Of a DNA stretch of 64,000 nt, positions 1 to 9,654 are shown piece after piece; the stretch's first letter is position 1, and every line of letters begins with the position of its first letter. Below the pieces are notes generated by a model, which saw only the letters and a list, made by a program, of their open reading frames with translations, made no database searches and was not told the origin of the DNA. Position numbers and translations under genes: made by a program. The stretch is from Mucilaginibacter auburnensis (lineage in GTDB: Bacteria; Bacteroidota; Bacteroidia; Sphingobacteriales; Sphingobacteriaceae), in NCBI RefSeq assembly GCF_002797815.1, contig NZ_PGFJ01000002.1, forward strand, positions 1,612,001 through 1,676,000, read 5' to 3'.

Positions 1-1341
1 ATACGTAACAACCTGGTGCTTCGCCACAAAATGGCGCAGGAAGTGCGTAAATATTTAGACGGTTTGAACTTTATTGAGGTTGAAACGCCCGTGTTGATCA
101 AATCAACCCCGGAAGGTGCGCGAGATTTTGTGGTGCCAAGCCGAATGAATGCAGGCGAATTTTACGCCCTGCCGCAGTCACCGCAAACTTTTAAGCAGTT
201 GTTAATGGTGAGCGGTTTTGACCGTTATTTCCAGATAGTAAAGTGTTTCCGTGATGAGGATCTGCGTGCCGACCGCCAGCCGGAATTTACGCAGATAGAC
301 TGCGAGATGGCGTTCATTACGCAGGAAGACATACTGAATATATTTGAAGGATTGACCCGTCATTTGTTCAAAAATATTAAAGGCATTGAGTTTGACAACT
401 TCCCGCGCATGCAATATGCTGACGCCATGCGTTTATATGGATCTGACAAACCTGACACCCGTTTCGGAATGCAGTTTGTTGAACTGAATGACCTTGTAAA
501 AGGTAAAGGCTTAGGCATTTTTGATAACGCCGAACTGGTGGTAGGTATCAATGCTAAAGGTTGTGCAGAATATACCCGCAAGCAAATTGACGAGCTGACC
601 GAGTGGTTAAAGCGCCCTCAGATTGGCGCTACCGGCATGATCTACTGCCGTTATAATACTGATGGCACTTTGAAGTCTTCAGTTGATAAATTCTATAACG
701 AAGAAGAGCTTGCCAAGTGGGCTGCTGCGTTTGGCGCCGAACAAGGCGACCTGATGCTTTTGCTTGCCGGTAATGCTGATAAAGTACGCAAACAGTTGAA
801 TGAACTACGCTTAGAAATGGGTAACCGTTTAGGCTTGCGAGATAAAAATAAATTCTCGCCGTTATGGGTAGTTGACTTTCCGTTGTTGGAGTGGGATGAA
901 GAAACTGAGCGCTACCACGCTATGCACCATCCATTTACTTCGCCAAAGCCGGAAGATATTGCTTTGTTAGATACAGCTCCCGGCGAAGTACGTGCAAATG
1001 CTTACGATTTGGTTATTAACGGCACAGAAATAGGTGGTGGTTCTATACGTATTCATGACCGCACTTTACAAGCCTTGATGTTTAAGCACTTAGGTTTTTC
1101 GCCAGAAGAAGCCCAAAAACAATTTGGCTTCTTGATGGACGCGTTTGAATATGGCGCTCCTCCGCATGGTGGTATAGCATTCGGTTTTGACAGGCTAACA
1201 TCCATCTTTGCCGGTTTAGATTCTATTCGGGATGTAATTGCCTTCCCTAAAAACAACTCTGGCCGTGACGTAATGATTGATTCACCGTCAACCATTGCAG
1301 ATGCGCAGTTAAATGAATTAAAAATTAAAACAGCGCTTTAA
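1..1341 (+). CDS. aspS: Aspartyl-tRNA synthetase, 5' end outside window
   Basis: Charges tRNA-Asp with aspartate in the cytoplasm. The reading frame is open from the first base, so the N-terminal OB-fold anticodon-binding domain lies upstream of the window and only the catalytic part is present. Class II motif 2 is visible ([18 protein letters not shown]), as is motif 3 ([10 protein letters not shown]) near the C-terminus. The inserted GAD domain typical of bacterial AspRS lies between them, followed by the FPLLEWDEE and HHPFTSP segments. The C-terminus is complete, ending in the usual bacterial DVMIDSPS tail. Identification is firm; only the 5' boundary is unknown. Confidence 0.97.
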   Translation: MRNNLVLRHKMAQEVRKYLDGLNFIEVETPVLIKSTPEGARDFVVPSRMNAGEFYALPQSPQTFKQLLMVSGFDRYFQIVKCFRDEDLRADRQPEFTQIDCEMAFITQEDILNIFEGLTRHLFKNIKGIEFDNFPRMQYADAMRLYGSDKPDTRFGMQFVELNDLVKGKGLGIFDNAELVVGINAKGCAEYTRKQIDELTEWLKRPQIGATGMIYCRYNTDGTLKSSVDKFYNEEELAKWAAAFGAEQGDLMLLLAGNADKVRKQLNELRLEMGNRLGLRDKNKFSPLWVVDFPLLEWDEETERYHAMHHPFTSPKPEDIALLDTAPGEVRANAYDLVINGTEIGGGSIRIHDRTLQALMFKHLGFSPEEAQKQFGFLMDAFEYGAPPHGGIAFGFDRLTSIFAGLDSIRDVIAFPKNNSGRDVMIDSPSTIADAQLNELKIKTAL

Positions 1342-1374
1342 CATTCTTTAACAGTATTAATAAAATAGTTAAGG

Positions 1375-1382
1375 TAATTTTG
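1375..1382 (+). promoter_or_regulatory. Bacteroidota -7 box TAATTTTG for the FKBP lipoprotein gene
   Basis: TAATTTTG fits the Bacteroidota -7 consensus TAnnTTTG and lies 37 bases before the ATG at 1420. No clear TTTG -33 box is present at 19-20 bp, so this is a partial match. It implies the gene is transcribed independently of aspS. Confidence 0.45.
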
Positions 1383-1419
1383 CGTTAAACTTGCGTTTGG
1401 CAAGTACCATAAATTGTAT

Positions 1420-1887
1420 ATGAAAAGATATTTACTGTTTTTCTGTGTCGCAATAGCTGCTATGTCAGCTTGTAAAAAATCTGATAAATTTGATGCGGCA
1501 GCACAGGCCAAGCTTGATGATGCGCAGATAGTTAAATATCTTGCCGATAGCAGCATTACTGCTACCAAAGATGAGTCGGGTTTATACTACCAAATAATCA
1601 CACCCGGAGCTGCCGTGAAGCCAACTACCTCAAACGGTATTTTTATTACTTACGAAGGCAAGTTGATGACTAACGGAACTGTGTTTGACAGTAAAACAAC
1701 GCCTTACTATTTCCCAAGCATGGATGGCCTTATTCAGGGCTGGCAAATTGGTGTTCCTAAAATTGGCAAGGGCGGTAGGATAAAACTTTTTATACCTTCT
1801 GGCTTAGCTTACAAAAATAATGACACCGGTTCTATTCCTGCCAATTCAGTTTTGATATTTGATATTACTCTGGTTAATTTCAATTAA
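1420..1887 (+). CDS. FKBP-type peptidyl-prolyl isomerase lipoprotein
   Basis: Predicted periplasmic lipoprotein that isomerises Xaa-Pro bonds during folding. The ATG at 1420 gives 155 residues and a classic lipoprotein signal with its lipobox Cys at residue 18 (MSACKK). A TTG two codons upstream would only lengthen the signal and is less likely. The C-terminal 100 residues have the FKBP pattern: YEGKLMTNGTVFDS, then IQGWQIGVPKIGKGGRIKLFIP, then a Y..NDTGSIPANSVLIFDI ending. The 3' end overlaps the convergent serine hydrolase gene by 8 bases. The family call is strong; the client proteins are unknown. Confidence 0.9.
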   Translation: MKRYLLFFCVAIAAMSACKKSDKFDAAAQAKLDDAQIVKYLADSSITATKDESGLYYQIITPGAAVKPTTSNGIFITYEGKLMTNGTVFDSKTTPYYFPSMDGLIQGWQIGVPKIGKGGRIKLFIPSGLAYKNNDTGSIPANSVLIFDITLVNFN

Positions 1888-3409
1888 CTTTTCTGAACTC
1901 GTAAGGGTCTGACTCAACAAAGTCGGCTACCTTTACTCTTACGGCCACTACCCTCCCGTTTTCAATGGTAAAGGGGAATACCGTTTTACCATATATCGGA
2001 TCAGAAAAGGTAGCGTAAAACCTTGCACCACCCAAGGGCTGCAGTTTCGCAAACATGCGGGGATGGTGTTCAAATCGCATTTCCAGATCATTGTTCTGAC
2101 CACGAACTATCGTTACGTTTCCGTATACATTATTGTGGTATGTGCCTGTAAAACCGTTTACAGACGGCACTGGTTGTAAATTCAAGGCAACCGAGTCGCG
2201 CAGTTTCTTATCTGTTTGTAATTGAACCGCTTTTTCATTCTTTGAACGCGTTAAATATTGCTCACTGTAATTGCGGAAAGACCTTTTCAAAAACACATCC
2301 AACAGTTCCCATCTTAAGGCCTCATAAAGGTCGTTTTGGTCTGTGTTCGTAAGTATCACAATTCCCAAACGTTCATCGGGCACCAAAGTTACTGATGAAA
2401 CGTAACCTGTAACACCGCCGTCATGCATCACCAGGTTATGCCCCGCGTAATCCTGCAGAAACCAGCCCAGACCATACAATTCATAATTGCTCTCGCCGGT
2501 TACATGTTTAACTCTTCCAACTATGTCTTGCGGAGTCCGTGTAGCAGCTATGGCAGTAGATGGTATAACCTGTCTTGGTCCAACCTTGCCATTGTTAAGC
2601 AGCGCCATAACCCATTTGCTCATATCATTTACAGATGATGAAATACTCATGGCCGGTGCCATGTTATCCAGTTGTCCATAAGGCACAGGTGTAAGGCGCT
2701 CATCATTCAAAGTATGGGCAACCGTGCGGTTCAATGATTTAGGCAACTCCGAAGTAAGAGCAATTGTATTACTCATACCTAACGGAGCAAAAATATTTTC
2801 CTTCAAATACGCTTCCCAAGTCTTGCCTGATACCCTCGGAATGATCTCACCTGCCATTAAAAATGCAGAATTGGTATACCCCCATTTCGTCCGGAAGGGA
2901 TAAGATGTTTTCAGCAAGGCCATTTTTTCAATAACCTGAACGCGGTTAAGGTTACTGTTGTAAAAGGTAAAATCGCCTTGAAAGGTTTTTAGACCAAGCC
3001 TGTGGCAAAGCAGATCGCGCACGGTAGCCATTTCTGCCGCCGCCTTATCTTCTAACTTAAACCAGGGAAAGTATTTACTCACCTTGTCATCTAACGAAAG
3101 TTTATCAGCGTCAGCCAGCATAGCAGCTGCTGTCGCAGTAAAAGCCTTGGTATTACTGCCAATCATGAACAGCGTATTTTCATCCACCCCTTCATTAAGG
3201 CCCATCTCCTTAATGCCATAGCCCTTCATTAGCACCACCTGATTATCTTTTACCACGCACACCGCCATACCGGGAATACGCCAGTTGGTCATGGCCCGGT
3301 TAATGTACATGTCTAAACTATCTTTAATAAACAAACTTCTGTCTGCACGCTGACCAACGGCAACACTACCAAGCAATAACCAGCCGGCTAACAACAATAT
3401 TCTTCTCAT
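1880..3409 (-). CDS. Serine hydrolase, beta-lactamase/class C-like (S12)
   Basis: Exported 509-residue serine hydrolase of the beta-lactamase/D-aminopeptidase/esterase superfamily. The signal peptide ends near residue 20. The nucleophile motif SxxK is S85-N-T-K88 (IGSNTKAF), the second motif YxN is Y178-T-N180, and an HDGG motif stands in for the KTG/HxG element. After residue 400 comes a small beta-rich C-terminal domain (GTYHNNVYGNVTI) like the DUF3471-type domains found on such proteins. The substrate could be a peptide, an ester or a cell-wall fragment and cannot be told from sequence. It is convergent with the FKBP gene and separated from the next gene by a divergent intergenic region. 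Confidence 0.9.
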   Translation of the reverse strand: MRRILLLAGWLLLGSVAVGQRADRSLFIKDSLDMYINRAMTNWRIPGMAVCVVKDNQVVLMKGYGIKEMGLNEGVDENTLFMIGSNTKAFTATAAAMLADADKLSLDDKVSKYFPWFKLEDKAAAEMATVRDLLCHRLGLKTFQGDFTFYNSNLNRVQVIEKMALLKTSYPFRTKWGYTNSAFLMAGEIIPRVSGKTWEAYLKENIFAPLGMSNTIALTSELPKSLNRTVAHTLNDERLTPVPYGQLDNMAPAMSISSSVNDMSKWVMALLNNGKVGPRQVIPSTAIAATRTPQDIVGRVKHVTGESNYELYGLGWFLQDYAGHNLVMHDGGVTGYVSSVTLVPDERLGIVILTNTDQNDLYEALRWELLDVFLKRSFRNYSEQYLTRSKNEKAVQLQTDKKLRDSVALNLQPVPSVNGFTGTYHNNVYGNVTIVRGQNNDLEMRFEHHPRMFAKLQPLGGARFYATFSDPIYGKTVFPFTIENGRVVAVRVKVADFVESDPYEFRKVN

Positions 3410-3547
3410 ATAAATAACCGAGATAACAGGTTTATAATAGCTTAACGCTATTTCAGTTTATATTGATTTAATAACGGTTTAAAATATTAAATTTAACGCC
3501 AAAAGTAAGCATTAGCTTATTTAACATTAACTGAACTATTTATTCTC

Positions 3548-5701
3548 ATGAAATTGTTGATAAAATTTTTATCGCCTCTTTTTGCGATTCTTTTATTAGG
3601 ATACACAGCAAATGCCCAACGCTATTGGGCGCCAGATGGCTACCAGTACTATACCACTCAAAACGGCGAGATCGTATCTCTGGACGCGCGCGATGCTACT
3701 AAGAAAACCGTTCTTGCCAGCGTAGATCAACTTACACCACAGGGCGGTAAGGCTATTAACGTGCGCCGTTTTACCATTACTGCCGACGGCCAAAAGATCT
3801 TGATCAATACCAACACTAAACGCGTGTGGCGCCAGGACACCCGCGGCGATTACTGGTTATTTGACGCAGCCAACAAAACCTTAAAACAAATAGGCAAAGA
3901 TAAGCCTGCGTCATCGCTGATGTTTGCCAAGCTATCGCCTGATGGCAGTAAGGTGGCTTATGTAAGCGGCAATAATATTTATGTTGAAGATGTTGCAGGT
4001 GGAACCGCAAAAGCGTTAACCACCGATGGAACCGATAGAATGATCAATGGCACATTTGACTGGGCTTATGAGGAAGAGTTTGATGCACGCGACGGCTTTC
4101 GCTGGTCGCCGGATAGCAAAACCATTGCTTACTGGCAGATAGATGCCCGCAAGATCAAAAACTACCTGATGCTGAACACAACTGATGCCACTTACCCTTT
4201 TGTAGTACCGGTTGAGTATCCTGTAGCCGGTGAAGATCCAAGCGCCTGCAAAATAGGTGTAGTTGACGTAACTACTGCCCAAACCAAATGGATGGATGTG
4301 CCGGGAGATAACGTGCAGCATTATATTCCGCGTATGGAGTGGACCACCAATGCAAATGAACTAATTTTGCTGCAATTGAACCGTCCGCAAAACGAAGAAA
4401 AGATTTTTATCTGTAATGCACAGACCGGTGCTGCCCGTTCCATCTATCAGGAAAAGAGCGATGCATGGGTTGATGTACGCGGTAACGCTGTTGGCTGGGA
4501 TTGGGTAAAGCAGGGCAAAGCCTTTTTATTACTAACAGAAAAGGACGGCTGGAAACACATTTATCGCGTTGGCTTAGATGGTAAAGAAACTTTGCTAACT
4601 CCAGGCGATTACGACGTGATCAGCATTTCAAGAATTGATGAAAAGAACGGATTTATCTATTTTATCGCATCGCCGGACAATGCTACTCAGCGTTACCTGC
4701 ACAGGGTAAAACTGACCGGCGGCCGTGCGGAGCGCCTGTCGCCTTATGCTTTGCCGGGCACCCATAGCTATGATATATCGCCAAATGGCAAAGTGGCCAT
4801 ACATTCGTTCCAAAACAGTTATACAGCAGCTGCAAGCGAAGTGATCAGTTTAACGGACCATAAGTATATTAGCGGTACCCAGATAAAACTGAACACAGCT
4901 GCTAAAAACAAGCCTGAGTTCTTCAAAGTGAAAACCGTTGATGGTATTGAGATGGACGGCTGGATGGTGAAGCCAACCAACTTTGACGCTTCTAAAAAAT
5001 ATCCTGTTGTATTTTACGTATACGGCGAGCCAGCTACCCAAACCACTGCCGATACTTACAGCGCAGGCAAAAATTCAAGGTATGCCGGCAGCATGGCGGA
5101 TGATGGTTACATTTACATATCTGTTGACGGACGCGGATCACCGGCTCCTAAGGGTGCTAAATGGCGCAAAGCTATTTACCGAAACATAGGCATCATTAAC
5201 ATTCGCGACCAAGCTATGGCTGCTGCGGAAATATTGAAATGGCCTTTTGTTGACCCAACCCGGGTAGCGGTACATGGCTGGAGCGGTGGCGGTTCTTCAA
5301 CCCTTAACCTGATGTTCCAGTATCCTGAAATATATAAAACCGGCATAGCGGTTGCAGCGGTTGACTATCAGCTAACTTATGATAACATCTACCAGGAGCG
5401 CTATATGGGCGTACCAACTAATGATGAGGGACGCTCCTATTTTATCAAAGGATCGCCGGTTACTTACGCCAAGAACCTGAAAGGCGACCTACTATATATT
5501 CATGGTACAGGCGACGATAATGTGCACTATAATAATGCCGAGTTGCTGATAAACGAGTTGGTTAAGTACAACAAACCATTCCAACTAATGTCATACCCTA
5601 ACCGTTCGCATTCCATATCAGAAGGCGAGGGTACTACCAAGCATTTGCAAACCATATTCACCAAGTTTTTGAAAGAGCATTGCCCACCGGGAGGCAGATA
5701 G
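3548..5701 (+). CDS. S9 family prolyl oligopeptidase / dipeptidyl peptidase IV-like
   Basis: Exported 717-residue serine peptidase with the DPP-IV architecture. A signal peptide (to about residue 23) is followed by an eight-bladed beta-propeller with TolB-like repeats (LSPDGSKVAYV) to about residue 460, then an alpha/beta-hydrolase domain. The propeller holds the double-Glu motif WAYEEEF that binds the substrate N-terminus in DPP-IV enzymes. Catalytic residues are S579 (HGWSGGGS), D656 or D657 (GTGDDNVHY) and H688 (NRSHSISEG). The nucleophile elbow reads GWSGGG where GWSYGG is more usual. Likely role: removing N-terminal Xaa-Pro or similar dipeptides from peptides in the periplasm or at the surface. 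Confidence 0.95.
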   Translation: MKLLIKFLSPLFAILLLGYTANAQRYWAPDGYQYYTTQNGEIVSLDARDATKKTVLASVDQLTPQGGKAINVRRFTITADGQKILINTNTKRVWRQDTRGDYWLFDAANKTLKQIGKDKPASSLMFAKLSPDGSKVAYVSGNNIYVEDVAGGTAKALTTDGTDRMINGTFDWAYEEEFDARDGFRWSPDSKTIAYWQIDARKIKNYLMLNTTDATYPFVVPVEYPVAGEDPSACKIGVVDVTTAQTKWMDVPGDNVQHYIPRMEWTTNANELILLQLNRPQNEEKIFICNAQTGAARSIYQEKSDAWVDVRGNAVGWDWVKQGKAFLLLTEKDGWKHIYRVGLDGKETLLTPGDYDVISISRIDEKNGFIYFIASPDNATQRYLHRVKLTGGRAERLSPYALPGTHSYDISPNGKVAIHSFQNSYTAAASEVISLTDHKYISGTQIKLNTAAKNKPEFFKVKTVDGIEMDGWMVKPTNFDASKKYPVVFYVYGEPATQTTADTYSAGKNSRYAGSMADDGYIYISVDGRGSPAPKGAKWRKAIYRNIGIINIRDQAMAAAEILKWPFVDPTRVAVHGWSGGGSSTLNLMFQYPEIYKTGIAVAAVDYQLTYDNIYQERYMGVPTNDEGRSYFIKGSPVTYAKNLKGDLLYIHGTGDDNVHYNNAELLINELVKYNKPFQLMSYPNRSHSISEGEGTTKHLQTIFTKFLKEHCPPGGR

Positions 5702-5730
5702 TAGGTAATTACTGCTGATAAAAGTTTATT

Positions 5731-5773
5731 AAATGAAAGGGGAAATGTAATATCTACATTTCCCTTTCATTTA
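5731..5773. terminator. Bidirectional terminator between S9 peptidase and sulP
   Basis: A long hairpin with arms AAATGAAAGGGGAAATGTA and TACATTTCCCTTTCATTT, with one bulged G, sits between convergent genes. The sulP stop codon is at its right edge. A/T-rich flanks on both sides suit use in both directions. Confidence 0.7.
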
Positions 5774-7318
5774 TCTGTCAATAGCTACACGATAAGTTGG
5801 GTCTTCCATAATATTAACATCTATAACCTCATCAGCATTTTTAAGGAGCGTAAGGCAATCTTCGCTTAAATGGCATAAGTGTAATTTCTTACCTGACTTT
5901 TTATATTTCTCTGTAAGTTTATTCAAAGCTTCAATAGCAGACATATCCGCAACACGGCTATCTTTAAAATCAATCATCACCTCAGCTGGATCATTTATCA
6001 CGTCAAACTTGTCATTAAAGGCTGTAACTGAACCAAAAAACAGCGGACCAAATATTTCATAGTGCTTAACACCCTTATCATCAATATACTTCCTCGCCCT
6101 TATTCTTTTGGCACTTTCCCAAGCGAATACTAAAGCAGATATAATTACGCCTACGAGTACTGCTAAAGCTAAGTTATGCAAGCAGACGGTAATTAGCGCC
6201 ACTAATACACCCACAAAAATGTCTTGCCTGGGCATTTTGTTGATGATACGGAAACTTGCCCATTCAAACGTGCTGATAGCAACCATTATCATTACACCTG
6301 TTAAAGCAGCCATAGGCACGCGCTCAATAACCGGTGCGCCAAAAAGTATAATTACAAGTATAGTTAAAGAGGCGACAATACCTGATAACCTGGCACGCGC
6401 ACCTGCAGAAAGGTTAACCAATGTTTGCGCTATCATTGGGCAGCCTCCCATCCCGAAGAAAAAACCATTCAATATATTGGCACTGCCTTGAGCAACTGCT
6501 TCACGGTTGCTGTTGCCGCGGGTGCCGGTTATTTCATCAACCAAATTTAAGGTAAGCAAACCCTCTGTAAGGCCAACACCTGCCATAATGAGGGAGTATG
6601 GGAAAATTATGGTAAGCGTATCAAGTTTAAAAGGCACTGATGGAATATGAAACGGCGGAAAGCCGCCGCTTACAGTTGCAATGTCACCCACTGTTTTGGT
6701 ATTTATGTTGAATACTAATACCATCACAAATACTACAACAATTGCAATTAACGACGGTGGTACAGCCTTTGTAAGTTTGGGTACACCTATAATAATGACT
6801 ACCGTTAATGATACGAGTGCCGCCATCATATAAAGAGAGGAACCTGTAAGCCATACAACTTGCCCGCCAACAATTGTTTTAAACTGTTCCAGCTGCGCCA
6901 TAAAAATAATTACCGCAAGGCCGTTTACAAACCCATACATAACTGGTTGAGGCACTAACCTGATAAACTTGCCCAGCTTAAATACGCCAACAAGTATTTG
7001 AAAAACTCCGGCTAACGCTACCGCTGCAAAAACGTATTCAATGCCGTGCGATTTCATTAATGCTATCAACACTACAACAGTTGCACCTGCACCACCTGAA
7101 ACAAGCCCCGGCCTGCCGCCAAATATTGCTGTAACCAAACCCATAATAAAGGCAGCATACAGGCCGACTAATGGTGGCAAACCGGCAAGAATAGCGAAGG
7201 ACAAGGACTCGGGCATCATGGTCATAGCCACAGTAAGTCCTGCTAAAATTTCATTTTTATAGTTGATCTCGACAGAAAAATCAAAAAGTTTGAACTTAGA
7301 AACTGATGTTGGTAGCAT
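5771..7318 (-). CDS. SulP family anion (sulfate) transporter with STAS domain
   Basis: Integral inner-membrane transporter of 515 residues. The first ~400 residues carry about ten or more hydrophobic segments of the SLC26/SulP core, including the N-terminal AGLTVAMTMMPESLSFAILAG segment and GGRPGLVSGGAGA. A cytoplasmic STAS domain follows from about residue 405 (EIFGPLFFGSVTAF, DFKDSRVADMSAIEAL). The substrate could be sulfate, bicarbonate or another anion; no carbonic anhydrase or sulfate assimilation gene lies nearby to decide. It appears to be transcribed alone, with a terminator at its 3' end. Confidence 0.92.
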   Translation of the reverse strand: MLPTSVSKFKLFDFSVEINYKNEILAGLTVAMTMMPESLSFAILAGLPPLVGLYAAFIMGLVTAIFGGRPGLVSGGAGATVVVLIALMKSHGIEYVFAAVALAGVFQILVGVFKLGKFIRLVPQPVMYGFVNGLAVIIFMAQLEQFKTIVGGQVVWLTGSSLYMMAALVSLTVVIIIGVPKLTKAVPPSLIAIVVVFVMVLVFNINTKTVGDIATVSGGFPPFHIPSVPFKLDTLTIIFPYSLIMAGVGLTEGLLTLNLVDEITGTRGNSNREAVAQGSANILNGFFFGMGGCPMIAQTLVNLSAGARARLSGIVASLTILVIILFGAPVIERVPMAALTGVMIMVAISTFEWASFRIINKMPRQDIFVGVLVALITVCLHNLALAVLVGVIISALVFAWESAKRIRARKYIDDKGVKHYEIFGPLFFGSVTAFNDKFDVINDPAEVMIDFKDSRVADMSAIEALNKLTEKYKKSGKKLHLCHLSEDCLTLLKNADEVIDVNIMEDPTYRVAIDR

Positions 7319-7417
7319 GTTTTTTGAACTGTATTGGCGGGAGATTCCTGAACATTATTGATCAGAATTTACGCGCTGACTGTATATAATGCGGGCGTAG
7401 CGTAATTACGCATAAGC

Positions 7418-7457
7418 AAAAAAGGCGAAAGGTAAATTTACCTTCCGCCTTTTTAAA
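7418..7457 (-). terminator. Rho-independent terminator of the Nif3/zinc-ribbon operon
   Basis: Hairpin with arms AAAAAAGGCGAAAGGTAAA and TTTACCTTCCGCCTTTTT (one mismatch), with T-runs on both sides, just downstream of the zinc-ribbon gene on the minus strand. Confidence 0.75.
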
Positions 7458-7471
7458 TAAGATTTCATAGC

Positions 7472-8218
7472 TTATGCTTCAGTGCCTTCAGCTTCGGCCA
7501 TGTGCTCATCGATCAATATACGACCGCAATGCTCGCATACGATTATCTTTTTACGCTGACGGATATCAGATTGACGCTGTGGCGGAATCTGGTTAAAGCA
7601 ACCTGAGCATGAATCACGCTGAATAGTTACTACAGCCAAACCGTTTTTAGCGTTTTTACGCAAACGGTTATAAGCGAATAACAAACGGTCATCAATGTTC
7701 GGGATAGCTTTTTCTGCCTGTGCATTCAATTCTGCTTCGTCTTTTTCTGTTTCGGCAGTAATGGTATCCAGCTCAGCTTTTTTAACGTCAAGGTCAGCTT
7801 TGCGCGATTCTAATTCAGCTAAAGCTTTCTCGTAAACCTGAGTTTTTGAAGTGATCTCGAAACCAAACTCACGGATCTTTTTCTCGCTTACCTGTATATC
7901 CAGACCTTGAATTTCAATTTCTTTTGAAATAGCATCGTACTCTCGGTTGTTTTTAACCTCGTTTAGTTGCGTCTCGTATTTTTTAATATTTGCCTGAGCG
8001 TCTCTGATGATATTTTTGCGTGTTACAATATCATCCTCCAGATCATCCAGCTCGCTTTTTATTTTTTGAATGCGGGTTTCCAAACCGGCAACATCATCCT
8101 CAAGGTCGGCAACCTCCATAGGCAGCTCACCTCTTACCTGGCGTATCTTATCAATCTTGCTGTGGATGGTTTGAAGTTCATATAAAGCTTTAAGCTTTTG
8201 TTCAACGGTTTGTTCCAT
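7472..8218 (-). CDS. C4-type zinc-ribbon coiled-coil protein (CT398/FlgJ-like family)
   Basis: 248-residue cytoplasmic protein. Residues ~10-185 are a long heptad-rich coiled coil. The C-terminus is a zinc ribbon with CSGC near residue 207 and CEHCGRIL near residue 232, giving four Cys ligands. Proteins of this build (CT398/HP0958-like) act as scaffolds or nucleic-acid-binding factors, but the bacterial role is not settled. Its start overlaps the Nif3 stop codon in a TAATG arrangement, so the two are translationally coupled; this pairing is common in Bacteroidota. Confidence 0.88.
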   Translation of the reverse strand: MEQTVEQKLKALYELQTIHSKIDKIRQVRGELPMEVADLEDDVAGLETRIQKIKSELDDLEDDIVTRKNIIRDAQANIKKYETQLNEVKNNREYDAISKEIEIQGLDIQVSEKKIREFGFEITSKTQVYEKALAELESRKADLDVKKAELDTITAETEKDEAELNAQAEKAIPNIDDRLLFAYNRLRKNAKNGLAVVTIQRDSCSGCFNQIPPQRQSDIRQRKKIIVCEHCGRILIDEHMAEAEGTEA

Positions 8219-9315
8219 TAAATATAGTATTTGACAGGGTTTGTATTTATTTCTGTTAAACGGACGGCAAAGTTACTAAATTTCTTTTGAATTATTTCAC
8301 ACAATAATTGCTGTGTAAATTGCTCACTTTCAAAGTGTCCCACATCTGCAATAACTATCTTACCCTCGGCATCAAAAAACTCATGATATTTATAGTCGGC
8401 AGTAACAAAAAAGTCGGCCCCGGCGGCAACGGCCTGCTTCAGCAAAAACCCTCCGGCCCCGCCGCAAACAGCTACCTTCTTAACGGTTTTATAGCGCAGT
8501 TCAGTATGTCGTATCACCTGCGCATTCAATTTATCTTTTACCATAGACAAAAATTGCTCTTCATCCATGGGTATTTCCAGTTCGCCTATCATTCCCGAGC
8601 CTACCTGCTGGTGCTGATTGGTAAGATTATACAGATCATAAGCCACCTCCTCATAAGGATGCGCCAATACCAGTGCCATCAAAATTTTGCTTTCCAGGTT
8701 AACCGGATAAATAGTTTCAATTTTAACCTCGCTTTCGGTGTGGCGTTCACCGGGCTCACCAACATAAGGCGTTGTATCGTCGCCGCCTTTAAAAGTGCCG
8801 CTGCCGGCGCTGCTAAAGCTACACTCGCTATAATTACCAATATTGCCTGCTCCCGCATGGAACAACGCGTTGCGTACCTGCTCCGCATGGCTATTGGGTA
8901 CATAGGCAACCAGCTTTTTAAGCAAGCCTTGTTTGGGCGCTAACACACGGCAATTTTGTAAGCCTAATGTTTGACAAATACGGGCATTAACACCGGTGTC
9001 GATGTTATCCAGATTGGTGTGGATAGCGTAAATAGCAATGTTGTTACGGATAGCCTTTTCAACTACGCGCTCCACATAGGTTTTGCCATTAAATTTTTTA
9101 AGGCCTTTAAAAACTATAGGGTGATGAGATATAATGAGCTGGCAGCCAGTAGCAATGGCTTCGTCAACTACCGCTTCAATGCAATCTAATGATATTAATG
9201 CCTGATGGATCTCCATATCGGGATTGCCCACTATCAGACCGGCATTATCATAATCTTCCTGATAGCTAAGCGGCGCCAGGCTTTCCAGGTAAGCGGTAAG
9301 TTGAGCTAATTTCAT
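8218..9315 (-). CDS. Nif3-like dinuclear metal center protein
   Basis: 365-residue member of the NIF3/YbgI/YqfO family, annotated elsewhere as a dinuclear metal-binding or GTP cyclohydrolase I type 2-like protein. The metal-binding His pair is H64-H65 in ISHHPIVFKG, with further ligands near the C-terminus in DVGHFESE. The length, about 100 residues above the E. coli YbgI type, matches the YqfO type with an inserted PII/CutA-like domain (about residues 130-235, including HPYEEVAYDLY). It is first in a two-gene operon with the zinc-ribbon protein. The biochemical role remains uncertain. Confidence 0.92.
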   Translation of the reverse strand: MKLAQLTAYLESLAPLSYQEDYDNAGLIVGNPDMEIHQALISLDCIEAVVDEAIATGCQLIISHHPIVFKGLKKFNGKTYVERVVEKAIRNNIAIYAIHTNLDNIDTGVNARICQTLGLQNCRVLAPKQGLLKKLVAYVPNSHAEQVRNALFHAGAGNIGNYSECSFSSAGSGTFKGGDDTTPYVGEPGERHTESEVKIETIYPVNLESKILMALVLAHPYEEVAYDLYNLTNQHQQVGSGMIGELEIPMDEEQFLSMVKDKLNAQVIRHTELRYKTVKKVAVCGGAGGFLLKQAVAAGADFFVTADYKYHEFFDAEGKIVIADVGHFESEQFTQQLLCEIIQKKFSNFAVRLTEINTNPVKYYI

Positions 9316-9415
9316 ATATGAGCTAAGCTATCAATATCGCGTTCAAATAGAAAATAAATTATTTATTTCAGTTTCAAAGGATCGACAAGGGGATCGAAAA
9401 AACTGCATAACAAAC

Positions 9416-9493
9416 AGAGATCAAAACACCGGGCAATATTTTCTGTGGCGCTAACCCAACCGGTTTACCACTGCTTGCCTTGTTTTGATCTCT
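9416..9493 (-). ncRNA. Candidate structured RNA / 3' stem-loop downstream of the TM2 operon
   Basis: A 13-bp perfect inverted repeat (AGAGATCAAAACA at 9416-9428, TGTTTTGATCTCT at 9481-9493) encloses a second 5-bp helix (GGCAA 9432-9436 with TTGCC 9475-9479) and a third (GTGG 9445-9448 with CCAC 9468-9471), all collinear. On the minus strand it begins 23 bases after the 39-codon ORF stop and is followed by a T-rich stretch. It could be a large terminator, a 3'-UTR structure or a small RNA. Only the base pairing is seen; function is inferred. Confidence 0.4.
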
Positions 9494-9516
9494 TTGTAAA
9501 AGATGCTTTGATCCTT

Positions 9517-9636
9517 TTATTTTCTTTTTGCCTTATTGCCTTTTACCTTGTTAAGGTCTGTTTGCAAAATACTTTTTAACTCTTTATCAAAATTGGTTAA
9601 AAGGCTATCGGCTAATTGTTGATCTATAATTTTCAT
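9517..9636 (-). CDS. Small ORF of 39 codons downstream of the TM2 gene
   Basis: An ATG at 9636 opens a 39-residue frame starting MKIIDQQLADSLL and ending in a Lys/Arg-rich tail (KGNKAKRK). It starts 18 bases after the TM2 stop codon on the same strand, so it would be cotranscribed. Composition looks protein-like: an amphipathic acidic-basic helix, then a basic tail. No family is recognised and no strong ribosome-binding site is visible. It may be a small basic protein or a chance frame. Confidence 0.45.
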   Translation of the reverse strand: MKIIDQQLADSLLTNFDKELKSILQTDLNKVKGNKAKRK

Positions 9637-9654
9637 TGTGTAAAGATTTAATTG

